Origin: Leifsonia williamsii
GTDB lineage: Bacteria > Actinomycetota > Actinomycetes > Actinomycetales > Microbacteriaceae
Assembly (NCBI RefSeq): GCF_030433685.1
Contig: NZ_JAROCF010000001.1
Span: forward strand, 2,046,001-2,110,000
Reading direction: 5' to 3'
DNA: 64,000 nucleotides
The position numbers were made by a program, and so were the translations under genes. Positions 43,325-52,082 of this stretch are shown here, in pieces. Under the pieces are notes generated by a model that searched no databases, was not told the origin of the DNA, and saw nothing but the letters and a program-made list of their open reading frames with translations. The number at the start of each line of letters is the position of its first letter. Positions within the stretch are counted from its first letter, which is position 1.

Positions 43325-44667
43325 CTCGACGCGAGGAGGTGGCGGTAGAAGGCGATGCCGCGCCGCCACGTCGCGACCCGGATGCGCTCGTCGCGGGCGT
43401 GCAGCGCTCCGCGCTCCTCCGCGCTCAGTTCGAATGGCGTGAACCGGTAGACCGCGTCGGCGATGCCGGTGAAGTGGCGGCTGTCGCTGGCGCCGAGCAT
43501 CACGTACGGCGTCACGACCGCGCCCGGGTGCACCTCCGCCACGGCCGCGGCGACGCGCTCCCACACCGGCCCCTCCATCGGCGACACCGGGGAGGGCTCG
43601 CTCGGATCCAGTACGTCGATGCGCACCTGCGGATCGCGGATGGCGCGGCGCACGTGCTCCACCGCCTCCGCCACCGACGAGCCGACGGCGATGCGCACGT
43701 TGACGACCGCCTCCGCCGTCTCGGGCAGCGCGTTCGCGGCGAGGCCGCCGCTCAGCTGGGTCACCGCAGTCGTGGTCCGCACGATCGCGCGCGTCTCGTC
43801 GCTCAGCCGGCCGAAGACGCCGTGCAGCACCGGCCGCAGCCGGCGTGCGCGGGTGAACACCGCGCGCAGCGGACCGGTCGCGTGCGCGCCGAGGGTCTCG
43901 ACCATGCGGAGGTTCGTCTCGGTCAGCCGTGACGGGAACGGCCGGGCGTTCAGCCGCGTGATGGCGCGGGCCAGGCGCACGGTCGCGGTCATCCGCGGCG
44001 GGGTGGAGGCGTGGCCGCCGTTCTGCTCGACGGTGAGGCGGAGGCTGGTGATGCCCTTCTCGCTGACGCCCACGACGGCGATCGGCTTGGCGACGCCGGG
44101 GAAGATCCCCTCCACGATCGCGCCGCCCTCGTCGACGACGAGCGCGGGGCGCACGCCGCGCTCCCGCAGTTCCGCCGCGATGGCCTGGGCGCCGGTGCCG
44201 CGCGTCTCCTCGTCGTGGCCGAAGCTGAGGTACACGTCGTCGGCGGGGGTGAACCCGGAGGCGGCCAGCGCCTCCACCGCCTCCAGGATGGCGACCAGGG
44301 CGCCCTTGTCGTCGATGGCTCCGCGCGACCAGAGCAGCTGCTCGTCGCCGGCTCCGGTGAGCGTGGCGGCGAAGGGCGGGCGCCGCCAGCCCTCGTCGGT
44401 GGCGGGGACGACGTCGTAGTGCGCCATGAGCACGGTCGGCGCGCCGGCGGGCGAGGAGCCGCGCCAGCGGTAGAGCAGGGAGTGGCCGTGGCGCTCCCGC
44501 TCGAGGGCCGCGTGCACCGCCGGGTACAGCTCGGGCAGGGTGTCGATGAACCGCTCGAACACCGGCCAGTCGGTCGTCTCGGCGTCGGTGCGGGAGACCG
44601 TGGGGAGGCGCAGGAGGGTGCGGAAGCGGTCGAGGGCGGCGTCGCCGCTCGCCGTCCCCTCCGTCAC
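43321..44667 (-). CDS. M20 family metallopeptidase
   Basis: 448-residue zinc amidohydrolase/peptidase similar to PM20D1 and carboxypeptidase S. Metal ligands are in MAHYDVVPATDEGW, GAIDDKGAL, DEETRGTG and near HFTGIADAVYRF; the dimerisation domain lies between about 195 and 320. No signal peptide. GTG overlaps the macro-domain stop, making this the third gene of csoR-macro-M20. Substrate unknown: small peptides or N-acyl amino acids are typical. Confidence 0.88.
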   Translation of the reverse strand: MTEGTASGDAALDRFRTLLRLPTVSRTDAETTDWPVFERFIDTLPELYPAVHAALERERHGHSLLYRWRGSSPAGAPTVLMAHYDVVPATDEGWRRPPFAATLTGAGDEQLLWSRGAIDDKGALVAILEAVEALAASGFTPADDVYLSFGHDEETRGTGAQAIAAELRERGVRPALVVDEGGAIVEGIFPGVAKPIAVVGVSEKGITSLRLTVEQNGGHASTPPRMTATVRLARAITRLNARPFPSRLTETNLRMVETLGAHATGPLRAVFTRARRLRPVLHGVFGRLSDETRAIVRTTTAVTQLSGGLAANALPETAEAVVNVRIAVGSSVAEAVEHVRRAIRDPQVRIDVLDPSEPSPVSPMEGPVWERVAAAVAEVHPGAVVTPYVMLGASDSRHFTGIADAVYRFTPFELSAEERGALHARDERIRVATWRRGIAFYRHLLASS

Positions 44668-45197
44668 TGGCCCGCCGCCGCGCGGAAGGCGGCCAGGGCC
44701 TCGTCGTTGAAGAGCACGAAGCGCACGTGCTCGACAGAGCCGACGCCCGAGGAGAGCACGGCGCGGACGGTGCTGACCGCGATGCGCGCCGCATCCTCCA
44801 TCGGCCAGCCGTAGACGCCCGCCGACACCGCCGGGAACGCGACGCTCTCGGCGCCCAGCTCGCGAGCGACCCGCAGCGACGAGCGGTAGGCGTTCTGCAG
44901 CAGCGGGGTGCGGTCCTCCCGCGACGACCAGACCGGGCCGACGGTGTGGATGACCCAGCGCGCCGCGAGGTCGCCCGCGGTCGTCGCGACGGCCTGGCCG
45001 GTCGGCAGGCCGTCTGGCAGGGTCGTCGCGCGCAGCTCGCGGCACGCCTGCAGGATCGCGGGGCCGCCGCGGCGGTGGATCGCGCCGTCCACGCCCCCGC
45101 CGCCGAGCAGCGAGCTGTTGGCCGCGTTGACGATGGCGTCGACGGTCTCGTCGGTGATGTCGCCGGGGACGATCTCGATGGGGTCCGACACGGTCAC
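44664..45197 (-). CDS. Macro domain ADP-ribose hydrolase
   Basis: 177-residue macro domain of the MacroD/YmdB type: IEIVPGDITDETVDAIVNAA, the loop NAANSSLLGGGGVDGAIHRRGG, and FPAVSAGVYGWP. Family members remove ADP-ribose from proteins or deacetylate O-acetyl-ADP-ribose; the conserved Asn and Asp are present. GTG overlaps the csoR stop by 4 nt. Its pairing with a copper repressor is unusual. Confidence 0.92.
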   Translation of the reverse strand: MTVSDPIEIVPGDITDETVDAIVNAANSSLLGGGGVDGAIHRRGGPAILQACRELRATTLPDGLPTGQAVATTAGDLAARWVIHTVGPVWSSREDRTPLLQNAYRSSLRVARELGAESVAFPAVSAGVYGWPMEDAARIAVSTVRAVLSSGVGSVEHVRFVLFNDEALAAFRAAAGQ

Positions 45198-45472
45198 CCG
45201 CGGTTGTTCGAGAGCTCGTACACCTTGAGCAGCTCGACGATGGCGTCGTCGCGCTGGTCGCCGCCCTCCTCGAACATCTCGGAGACGTGCGTCTTGAGAT
45301 GGTTCTCGACCAGGAGCTTGTTGAGCGAGCCGAGCGACTTCTGGATCGCGAGCGACTGGGTGATGATGTCGATGCAGTAGTCCTCGTTCTCGATCATCTT
45401 CTCCAGCCCCCGCAACTGGCCCTCGAGGATGCGCGTGCGGTGGAGGGCACGCTTCTTGATGTCTGCGATCAC
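45194..45472 (-). CDS. csoR: CsoR-family metal-sensing repressor
   Basis: 92-residue four-helix repressor. DNA-binding residues of the family (HRTRILEGQLRGLEKMI) are conserved. Metal ligands at CsoR positions are Cys33 (DYCIDI), His58 (ENHLKTHV) and His62; the third is Cys in M. tuberculosis CsoR, so the set is Cys-His-His. The neighbouring copper chaperone and ATPase point to Cu(I). GTG 45472 with GAAGGG upstream. The operator TACCCCTATGGGGTA lies between this gene and copZ. Confidence 0.85.
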   Translation of the reverse strand: MIADIKKRALHRTRILEGQLRGLEKMIENEDYCIDIITQSLAIQKSLGSLNKLLVENHLKTHVSEMFEEGGDQRDDAIVELLKVYELSNNRG

Positions 45473-45498
45473 CCCTTCAGGATACCGCTGATCCCATA

Positions 45499-45513
45499 TA
45501 CCCCTATGGGGTA
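45499..45513. promoter_or_regulatory. CsoR operator upstream of copZ
   Basis: TACCCC-TAT-GGGGTA, perfect 6-bp arms, of the G-tract type bound by CsoR. TACGCT (45520-45525), 7 nt before the copZ ATG, is the likely -10 box, so bound repressor would cover the promoter. It may also repress csoR. Confidence 0.85.
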
Positions 45514-45532
45514 CTGTGCTACGCTGCTGGAC

Positions 45533-45757
45533 ATGCAGACGACGTACGACATCCTGGGCATGACCTGCGACCACTGCGCCCGCGCGGTGACCGAGGAGCT
45601 GACGGCCATCGACGGCGTTGCCGGCGTGACGGTGGACGTCGCCGCCGGAACGGCGACCGTCGACAGCGCCGTACCGCTCGCCGAGCCGGACGTGCGCGCG
45701 GCCGTCGAAGAGGCCGGCTACACGCTGGCGCGCGCCGACCGCCTCCCGCTGCTCTGA
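45533..45757 (+). CDS. copZ: Copper chaperone, heavy-metal-associated domain
   Basis: 74-residue HMA-domain protein with GMTCDHC (Cys12, Cys15) and the ferredoxin-like fold pattern ending VEEAGYTL. Carries Cu(I) to the neighbouring ATPase. ATG 45533 sits 19 nt after the CsoR operator, with no ribosome-binding site but a -10 box at the right distance for leaderless transcription. Confidence 0.93.
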   Translation: MQTTYDILGMTCDHCARAVTEELTAIDGVAGVTVDVAAGTATVDSAVPLAEPDVRAAVEEAGYTLARADRLPLL

Positions 45758-45797
45758 CCTCCGCCGAGCGACTCCCACTGCTTCGACTCCCACCGCT

Positions 45798-47984
45798 ATG
45801 AGCGACATGACCGCCACCACAGCCTCCGGCTCGGCCGCCCGCATCGACCTCGCCGTCGAGGGGATGACGTGCGCCAGCTGCGTCGCCCGCGTCGAGAAGC
45901 GTCTCGGCCGCGTCGACGGCGTCACGGCGACCGTCAACCTCGCGACCGAGCGCGCCAGCGTCACGGCCCCGCCCGGGATCGCGGTGGACGCGCTGATCGC
46001 GGAGGTCGAGAAGGCCGGCTACCGCGCCCGCGTGCTGAGCGACTCCCGCGAGGAGCGCCGCGCGGAGGACACCGCCGTCGACGACCGCGACGGCGACCCG
46101 CGCCGCCTGCTGCCGCGACTGATCGTCTCGGTGGCGTTGAGCGTCCCCATCGTGCTGCTGGCGATGGTCCCCGCCTGGCGGTCGGCACCGGGGGAGTGGG
46201 CGTCCCTGCTGCTCGCGGCGCCGGTCGTGCTCTGGGGCGGCTGGCCGTTCCACCGGTCGGCCGCGGTGAACCTCCGCCACGGCGCGACGACGATGGACAC
46301 GCTCGTGTCGCTCGGCACGCTCGTGGCGTTCGCCTGGTCCGTCGCGGTGCTCGTGAGCGGAGGCGGCGGTCACGTCTACTTCGAGGTCGCCGCCGTCGTG
46401 ACCGCGTTCCTCCTGCTCGGCCGGTTCGCCGAGCAGCGGTCGCGCCGCAGCGCCGGTGCCGCCCTGCGAGAGCTGCTGTCGGCCGGGGTGCGCGAGGTGT
46501 CGCTGCTCGACGGAGCCGGGCGCGAGCAGCGCGTGCCGGTGCACGAGCTGCGCCCCGGCGACCGGTTCGTGGTCCGCCCGGGCGAGCGCATCGCCGCCGA
46601 CGGGGAGGTGCTCGACGGCTCGGCCGCGATCGACGCGTCCGCGCTGACGGGGGAGTCCGTTCCGGTCGAGGCGACAGCGGGCGACGCGGTGTCGGCAGGC
46701 ACGATCGCCGCGGGCGGCTCGCTCGTCGTGCGGGCCTCCCGCGTCGGCGAGGACACCCGGCTCGCGCGGCTGGCCGGGCTCGTCGAGGAGGCGCAGCTCG
46801 GCAAGACGCGCGCGCAGCGGCTCGCGGACCGCGTGTCGGCGGTCTTCGTGCCCGTGGTGATCGCCCTCGCGGTCCTGACCTTCGTCGTCTGGGCCGTCGT
46901 GACCGGCGACCCCGCCGCGGCGCTGTCGCCGGCGGTCGCCGTGCTGATCGTCGCTTGCCCGTGCGCGCTGGGGCTGGCGACGCCGACCGCGCTGCTGGTC
47001 GGCACCTCGCGTGCGGCGCAGCGCGGCATCCTGCTCTCGGGGGCGGATGCGCTGGAGCGTGCCGGCCGCATCGACACGGTGGTCTTCGACAAGACGGGAA
47101 CGCTCACCACCGGGCGGATGACCGTCATCGGCGTGCATGCCGCGGACGGCGACGGCGCCGGTCGGGACGGCGCCGAGGCGCTGCGCCTCGCCGCGGCGGC
47201 GGAACGCGGTTCGGAGCATCCGCTCGGACGCGCCATCGCCGAGGCGGCGCTCTCCGACGCCCCGGTCTCCGGGTTCCGTGCGGTCGCCGGCGTGGGCGTC
47301 ACGGCGACCGTCGACGGGCGCGCGGTGGAGGTGCGCTCGGCCGGTGACGAGCTTCCGCCGTCGCTGGCGACCGCTGCCGGCGAGCTGCGGGCCCGTGGCG
47401 CGACCGCGGTCGCCGTGGTCGTCGACGGCCGGCCGCTCGCGGTGATCGGCATCGGCGACCCGCTGCGCGACGACGCCCGGCGGGCGGTGGAGGCTGTGCG
47501 CGGCCTCGGCGCCGAGCCTGTCGTCCTGAGCGGCGACCACCAGGCGACCGTGCAGTCGGTCATCGCGCCGCTCGGCATCGCGCGGGCGGTCGGCGGCGTC
47601 GCTCCGGAGCAGAAGGCGGCGGAGGTGGCGCGCCTCCAGCGCGAGGGCCGACGGGTCGCGATGGTCGGAGACGGCGTGAACGACGCGGCCGCCCTGGCCA
47701 CGGCCGACCTCGGCATCGCGATGGGGAGCGGCTCCGACATCGCGATCGCCGCCGGCGACCTCACGCTGCTGCGCCCGGAGCCGGTGCTCGTCGCCGACGC
47801 GTTGCGGCTGGCGCGGCGCATGCTCGCGATCATCCGCGGCAACCTGTTCTGGGCGTTCGCCTACAACGTCGCTGCCCTCCCGGTGGCCGCTCTGGGGTTG
47901 CTCGACCCGATGATCGCCGGGGCGGCGATGGCGTTCTCGAGCGTGTTCGTGGTGCTCAACAGCCTCCGCCTCCGGCGCTTCTGA
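45798..47984 (+). CDS. copA: Copper-exporting P1B-type ATPase
   Basis: 728-residue Cu(I) efflux pump. One N-terminal HMA domain with GMTCASC (Cys25, Cys28), eight predicted membrane helices, the ion-site CPC at 387-389, phosphorylated Asp431 in DKTGTLT, SEHPLG (nucleotide-site HP) and GDGVNDAAAL. The last helices carry the YN and MSS-type signature (WAFAYN; AMAFSSVFVVLNSLR). Forms an operon with copZ under CsoR control. Confidence 0.96.
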   Translation: MSDMTATTASGSAARIDLAVEGMTCASCVARVEKRLGRVDGVTATVNLATERASVTAPPGIAVDALIAEVEKAGYRARVLSDSREERRAEDTAVDDRDGDPRRLLPRLIVSVALSVPIVLLAMVPAWRSAPGEWASLLLAAPVVLWGGWPFHRSAAVNLRHGATTMDTLVSLGTLVAFAWSVAVLVSGGGGHVYFEVAAVVTAFLLLGRFAEQRSRRSAGAALRELLSAGVREVSLLDGAGREQRVPVHELRPGDRFVVRPGERIAADGEVLDGSAAIDASALTGESVPVEATAGDAVSAGTIAAGGSLVVRASRVGEDTRLARLAGLVEEAQLGKTRAQRLADRVSAVFVPVVIALAVLTFVVWAVVTGDPAAALSPAVAVLIVACPCALGLATPTALLVGTSRAAQRGILLSGADALERAGRIDTVVFDKTGTLTTGRMTVIGVHAADGDGAGRDGAEALRLAAAAERGSEHPLGRAIAEAALSDAPVSGFRAVAGVGVTATVDGRAVEVRSAGDELPPSLATAAGELRARGATAVAVVVDGRPLAVIGIGDPLRDDARRAVEAVRGLGAEPVVLSGDHQATVQSVIAPLGIARAVGGVAPEQKAAEVARLQREGRRVAMVGDGVNDAAALATADLGIAMGSGSDIAIAAGDLTLLRPEPVLVADALRLARRMLAIIRGNLFWAFAYNVAALPVAALGLLDPMIAGAAMAFSSVFVVLNSLRLRRF

Positions 47985-48036
47985 TATCAGACGCGCGCTT
48001 TCTGGACCGGTAAGCCATCTGGCGTGTCATCGTGCG

Positions 48037-48053
48037 TACCCCCAATGGGGGGT
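48037..48053. promoter_or_regulatory. CsoR-like C/G-tract palindrome upstream of the RbsD-like gene
   Basis: TACCCCCAATGGGGGGT resembles the operator at 45499 but with longer tracts and an AAT(G) centre. Lies between copA and the next gene. It could be a second operator or a weak copA terminator. Confidence 0.4.
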
Positions 48054-48128
48054 GGGGGCGGACATACCGGTTCGTCTATCCTCAACGCAGGGGTTGAGAA
48101 ATATTCGTTTTACAGGAAAGGCCCGACT

Positions 48129-48557
48129 TTGCTGAAGAACCTCAGCCCGCTGCTGTCCGGATCGCTCTTGAGTGCTCTGGATGCCATGCACGACGGCGAC
48201 ACGCTTACCCTTGTCGGCAGCGGCTATCCCGAGAACACCATCACCACGCCCGTCGTCCACCTCGGTGACGACACCACCACTGAAGCCGCCGCCGAAGCGA
48301 TCCTCAGTGTGTTCCCGCTCGACAACGCCAGCCCGTCCCCGATCGTGTTCCTCGACCTCGCCGACGAGCCCTACGAAGTCCCAGACGTCGCCTTCGCGGT
48401 CAACGGCATCGCCTCCGATGCCGAGCTGCGCCGCGTGCCCATGACGCGTCTCGAGCTCGACCCGTTCGTCGAGCTCGCCCGCTCCTCCTCCGTCGTCGTG
48501 CGCGTCGGGTCCGACGCCCCGCCGTGCGCCTTCCTGTTCAGGAGGGGCAACCTGTAG
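48129..48557 (+). CDS. RbsD/FucU family sugar mutarotase-like protein
   Basis: 142 residues. The start LKNLSPLLSGSLLSALDAMHDGDTLTLVGSGYP matches the RbsD/FucU pattern (in part: SPLLS, M.DGD.L.L), where the His of M-(G)H-GD acts on the sugar; here the order is AMHDGD. Later blocks are less conserved. These proteins interconvert pyranose/furanose or anomeric forms of ribose or fucose, but no transporter is adjacent. TTG start at 48129 is chosen because AGGAAAGG is upstream and the family starts with MLK; no ATG or GTG fits. Confidence 0.75.
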   Translation: MLKNLSPLLSGSLLSALDAMHDGDTLTLVGSGYPENTITTPVVHLGDDTTTEAAAEAILSVFPLDNASPSPIVFLDLADEPYEVPDVAFAVNGIASDAELRRVPMTRLELDPFVELARSSSVVVRVGSDAPPCAFLFRRGNL

Positions 48558-48588
48558 TCCCTGCACATTCCGAACGCACATTCCGCAC

Positions 48589-48620
48589 GCGCCCGCCGGG
48601 AGGTCTCGCCCGGCGGGCGC
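48589..48620 (+). terminator. Hairpin after the RbsD-like gene
   Basis: Stem GCGCCCGCCGGG (48589-48600) / CCCGGCGGGCGC (48609-48620), 8-nt loop. Preceded by a 13-bp tandem repeat GCACATTCCG(A/C)AC at about 48563-48588. Confidence 0.65.
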
Positions 48621-48649
48621 TCTGCGTCGCGGCCGTAGACTCGGTTACC

Positions 48650-48997
48650 GTGTCCGCCTCCCGCACCCCGCAGCCGCCCGCCGTCAACCGCGCCGCCCTC
48701 GCGCCCGGATTGCTGGGCGCGATCGTCCTGCTCGCGGGTCTCGGGCTGCTGGGCGGAGAGTGGTACCTGTTCGTGCAGTACGGCGCGAGCATCCTCGCGC
48801 TGATCCTCTGCGTCTTCGCCGGACAGGCGCGCGCCTGGTGGTGGTTGCTGGGGCTGATCCCGCTCGCCATCGTGTTCAACCCGGTGCTGCCCCTCCCGAT
48901 CGATGACACGCTGCTGCGCGTGCTGCACGTCGCCGGCGCCGTGCTGTTCGTCTGCGCGGGAATCCTGATCAAGATCCCGGCGGATGGGCGTCGCTGA
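48650..48997 (+). CDS. Small four-helix membrane protein (DUF6804-like)
   Basis: 115 residues with helices at LAPGLLGAIVLLAGLGLLGG, LFVQYGASILALILCVFAG, WWWLLGLIPLAIVFNP and LHVAGAVLFVCAGIL. I believe this is the DUF6804 family, common in actinobacteria, function unknown. GTG 48650 is chosen: TAGACT (48636-48641) lies 8 nt upstream. Confidence 0.75.
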   Translation: MSASRTPQPPAVNRAALAPGLLGAIVLLAGLGLLGGEWYLFVQYGASILALILCVFAGQARAWWWLLGLIPLAIVFNPVLPLPIDDTLLRVLHVAGAVLFVCAGILIKIPADGRR

Positions 48998-49167
48998 CCG
49001 GCGCAGCCTCCGGTAGACTGGAGTCGCGCGGCCGTTCCTGAAGCCGTGCTCCCGGCGCCCTCGACGCGCGGGCGGAACCACTCGGTCCACCGCCCCGCAA
49101 CCGCGCCGGCCCTCATGCCTACGGCGCCGAGCCCTCCGTCAGTGCGCGGCGCACCTACTGGAGGACC

Positions 49168-51345
49168 ATGTCTCGTTCCGGTCAGCGCACTTCCGGCCAG
49201 CGCACCAGCCCGTCGCGCCCGCAGCAGCGACGCACCCGGCACGCCAACAACGACGGCCTCATCCCCGTCCTCGCCCGCAAAGTGCGCGAGGTCGAGGCCA
49301 AAGCGGCCGACGGCAAGAAGCTCGGGCCGACGAACCGGACCAAGTTCCAGGTGATCGCGTTCCTCATGCGCGAGGAGCGCGCCCGCGCCAAGGCCGACAG
49401 CGAACTGACCGATGCGCAGCGCGCCGAGCAGCTGAAGCGCCTCGACGGCATCGCGACGATCCTCGCCAAGACCGCCGCTCGCGACACCTCGCTGATCTCC
49501 CTGCTCGAGAGCGAGGCGCCGCCGACCGCGACCGCGCAGAAGATCCGGCGCGACTGGCTGCTGGAGTCCGGCACCGAGCTCAGCCCCGACGACCTGATCA
49601 TCACGGTGGAGGCGCCGCCGCTCAAGCAGGACAGCGTCATCCCTCCGGAGCTGGCGCAGAAGCAGGTCGTGCCGCCGTCGGTGAAGGCGCGGCAGCTCTC
49701 GAACCCGTTCCTCGCCCCCGATTTCAGCCGGGCGACCGCCCCGCAGTCGGCCCCGCGCCGCCGCCTCGACTCGTGGGAGCTGCTCGGCCCGCTGTTCAAG
49801 TCGTTCGAGTACGGCTCCGGCGGGCAGGCCGCCAGCATGGACCTGCCGCCTGCGCCGCTGATCGACCGCTACTCGCCTCCCGGCATGGAGCTGATGCACC
49901 ACCAGGCGCGACTGATCGAGAGCGTGCGCCAGGGGCACCGCACCTTCCTGCTCGCCGACGAGCCCGGCCTCGGCAAGACGGCCCAGTCGCTCCTCGCCGC
50001 GTCGGTCGCCGGCGCCTATCCGCTGCTCGCCGTCGTCCCCAACGTCGTCAAGATGAACTGGGCGCGCGAGGTCGAGCGCTGGACGCCGCACCGCAGGGCC
50101 ACCGTCATCCACGGCGACGGGGAGGGGCTCGACGCCTTCGCCGATATCGTCGTCGTGAACTACGAGGTGCTCGACCGCCACCTCTCCTGGCTGAGCACGC
50201 TCGGCTTCAAGGGCATGGTGGTCGACGAGGCGCACTTCATCAAGAACCTGCACTCGCAGCGCTCCCGGCTCGTCCTCGGGCTCGCGGAGGCGATCCGCTC
50301 CTCCACGCCCGATCCACTGCTGATCGCGCTCACCGGTACGCCGCTGATCAACGACATCGACGACTTCAAGGCGATCTGGCAGTTCCTCGGCTGGATCCAG
50401 GGCGACAAGCCCGCCGACCCGCTCATGGAGCGGCTCGAGGAGACCGGGCTGACCCCGGCCGACTTCGGTTTCTACGCCGCCGCGCGCGAATCCGTGATCG
50501 ACCTCGGCATCGTCCGCCGGCGCAAGATCGACGTCGCCGCCGACCTGCCCAGCCGACGCGTGGTCGACCTCCCCGTCGAGCTCGACGGGGAGCTGGGCCG
50601 GTCCATCCGCCAGGCCGAGAAGGAGCTCGCCGACCGCCTGGTCGCCAAGTTCCAGCGCGCCTCCGCCGCCGGTCGTCCCGACTCGTTCGACGGCGACGAC
50701 GAGGCTCACCGCAAGCACCTCATCCGGCTGGTCGCCCAGTCCGAGCTGGAGGATTCGAAGTCGGGCAAGACCGGCGACAACGTCTTCACGATGGTCCGCA
50801 AGATCGGTCAGGCGAAGGCCGGGCTCGCCTCCGACTACACCGCTCAGCTCGCGCGGTCCGTGGGCAAGGTCGTCTTCTTCGCCAAGCACATCGACGTGAT
50901 GGACGCGGCGGAGGAGGCGTTCGCCGCCCGCGACCTCAAGACGATCTCGATCCGCGGCGACCAGTCGGCGCTCGCCCGTCAGAAGGAGATCGACGCCTTC
51001 AACAACGACCCGGAGGTCTCGGTCGCGGTCTGCTCGCTGACCGCGGCGGGCGTCGGCCTCAACCTGCAGGCCGCCTCCAACGTCGTCCTGGCCGAGCTGT
51101 CGTGGACCGCTGCCGAGCAGACACAGGCCATCGACCGCGTGCACCGCATCGGCCAGGAGGAGCCGGTCACCGCGTGGCGGATCATCGCCGCGCAGACCAT
51201 CGACTCCAAGATCGCCGAGCTGATCGACGCCAAGCAGGGCCTCGCCGCGCGCGCGCTCGACGGCAGCGACCAGGAGGTCGGCTCGACCGATTCCGTGCAG
51301 CTCGACGCCCTCATCCACCTCCTGGAGGACGCGCTGGCCGCCTAG
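49168..51345 (+). CDS. SNF2-family DNA-dependent ATPase/helicase
   Basis: 725-residue SWI2/SNF2 protein. After a basic N terminus (1-30) and a variable region, the first helicase lobe has Walker A DEPGLGKT (264-271) and DEAH at 353-356; the C-terminal lobe has GVGLNLQAASNVVLAE and QAIDRVHRIGQ, the latter typical of SMARCAL1-like and Rad54-like proteins. Probably a chromosome maintenance translocase, possibly fork remodelling. The ATG follows GGAGG; TAGACT at about 49015 would give a leader of about 140 nt, in which I saw no clear structure. Confidence 0.9.
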   Translation: MSRSGQRTSGQRTSPSRPQQRRTRHANNDGLIPVLARKVREVEAKAADGKKLGPTNRTKFQVIAFLMREERARAKADSELTDAQRAEQLKRLDGIATILAKTAARDTSLISLLESEAPPTATAQKIRRDWLLESGTELSPDDLIITVEAPPLKQDSVIPPELAQKQVVPPSVKARQLSNPFLAPDFSRATAPQSAPRRRLDSWELLGPLFKSFEYGSGGQAASMDLPPAPLIDRYSPPGMELMHHQARLIESVRQGHRTFLLADEPGLGKTAQSLLAASVAGAYPLLAVVPNVVKMNWAREVERWTPHRRATVIHGDGEGLDAFADIVVVNYEVLDRHLSWLSTLGFKGMVVDEAHFIKNLHSQRSRLVLGLAEAIRSSTPDPLLIALTGTPLINDIDDFKAIWQFLGWIQGDKPADPLMERLEETGLTPADFGFYAAARESVIDLGIVRRRKIDVAADLPSRRVVDLPVELDGELGRSIRQAEKELADRLVAKFQRASAAGRPDSFDGDDEAHRKHLIRLVAQSELEDSKSGKTGDNVFTMVRKIGQAKAGLASDYTAQLARSVGKVVFFAKHIDVMDAAEEAFAARDLKTISIRGDQSALARQKEIDAFNNDPEVSVAVCSLTAAGVGLNLQAASNVVLAELSWTAAEQTQAIDRVHRIGQEEPVTAWRIIAAQTIDSKIAELIDAKQGLAARALDGSDQEVGSTDSVQLDALIHLLEDALAA

Positions 51346-51364
51346 CGGTCAGGGGGCGTCACCG

Positions 51365-51556
51365 TCAGGCGATCTCGGCGTCGTCGGGGTCGAGGGGCAC
51401 CGGGCGCTCGTCGTCCGGCAGGAGGCGGTCCTCCGCCTCCTCCTCGTCGTCGACCGGCACGTCGTCGGGGTCGTGCACGACGGGCTCCGGCTCGTAGTCG
51501 GTCTCCTGGGCTTCGCGGAAGTCGTCCAGGTCTTCGTCTCGTCCCGTGTCGCTCAT
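51365..51556 (-). CDS. Small acidic protein of unknown function
   Basis: 63 residues with about 25 Asp/Glu and few hydrophobic residues, likely disordered. Similar acidic small proteins are common beside other genes in Microbacteriaceae, but I cannot name a family. TACCCT (51568-51563) lies 6 nt before the ATG, which supports that it is expressed. Confidence 0.6.
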   Translation of the reverse strand: MSDTGRDEDLDDFREAQETDYEPEPVVHDPDDVPVDDEEEAEDRLLPDDERPVPLDPDDAEIA

Positions 51557-51603
51557 ACCGCGAGGGTACCGCCGGGGTGGGCGGCGGTGAAGAGCGAGCT
51601 GGG

Positions 51604-52005
51604 TCAGTCCAGCTCGACCACGAAGTACGGCCCGCGGTCGTCGTGGTGGATGCGCGCGGCGCCCGTCCAGCCGGCGAAGTCGCCGGTCCCGGTGCCCGGA
51701 ACGATGTAGCCGAACGCCGACGGGTCGCCGGGATGCTGAAGCGCGCCGTGGTGGACCGTCACCGATCCGGAGCGCCCGTCCGGGAGTGCTCCCGTGATGC
51801 GCTCCGCCGCGAGGTAGCCGCGGCCGCCCTCCTCCGTGCCGGAGGAGACGAAGTGGGCGACGGAGTCCCCGACGAGCCCCTCCGTGTACGTCTTGCGCAT
51901 GACCACCGCGCCCACCCAGTCGCCGTCGCCGTCGAGGCCGGGGAGCGGCGCCGGGTCCCAGCCGGTGACCTCGAAGCGTGCGGTGATCGTCTCCGTCGTG
52001 TCCAT
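51604..52005 (-). CDS. DUF3224 family protein
   Basis: 133-residue beta-rich protein with the DUF3224 pattern (TARFEVTGWDP, SGTEEGGRGYLAAERITGAL, SGSVTVHHGAL, FAGWTGAARI). Function unknown; allene-oxide-cyclase-like barrel fold is suspected for the family. TATGCT (52017-52012) is 6 nt upstream of the ATG. Divergent from the CYTH gene. Confidence 0.85.
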   Translation of the reverse strand: MDTTETITARFEVTGWDPAPLPGLDGDGDWVGAVVMRKTYTEGLVGDSVAHFVSSGTEEGGRGYLAAERITGALPDGRSGSVTVHHGALQHPGDPSAFGYIVPGTGTGDFAGWTGAARIHHDDRGPYFVVELD

Positions 52006-52082
52006 GCCCGCAGCATACGGACCGCAGGCACGGCGTCTCTTGTGATTTCGCGACAGCGGCGAAGTGGACTAGACAGGGGGGC

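Noticed and set aside
48037..48053. C5/G6 palindrome as the copA terminator
   Set aside because: Too short a loop and no U-tract; its likeness to the CsoR operator fits a protein site better.
49046..49354. Small open frame in the SNF2 gene leader
   Set aside because: Out of frame with and overlapping the helicase start, with low-complexity Pro/Ala/Ser composition.
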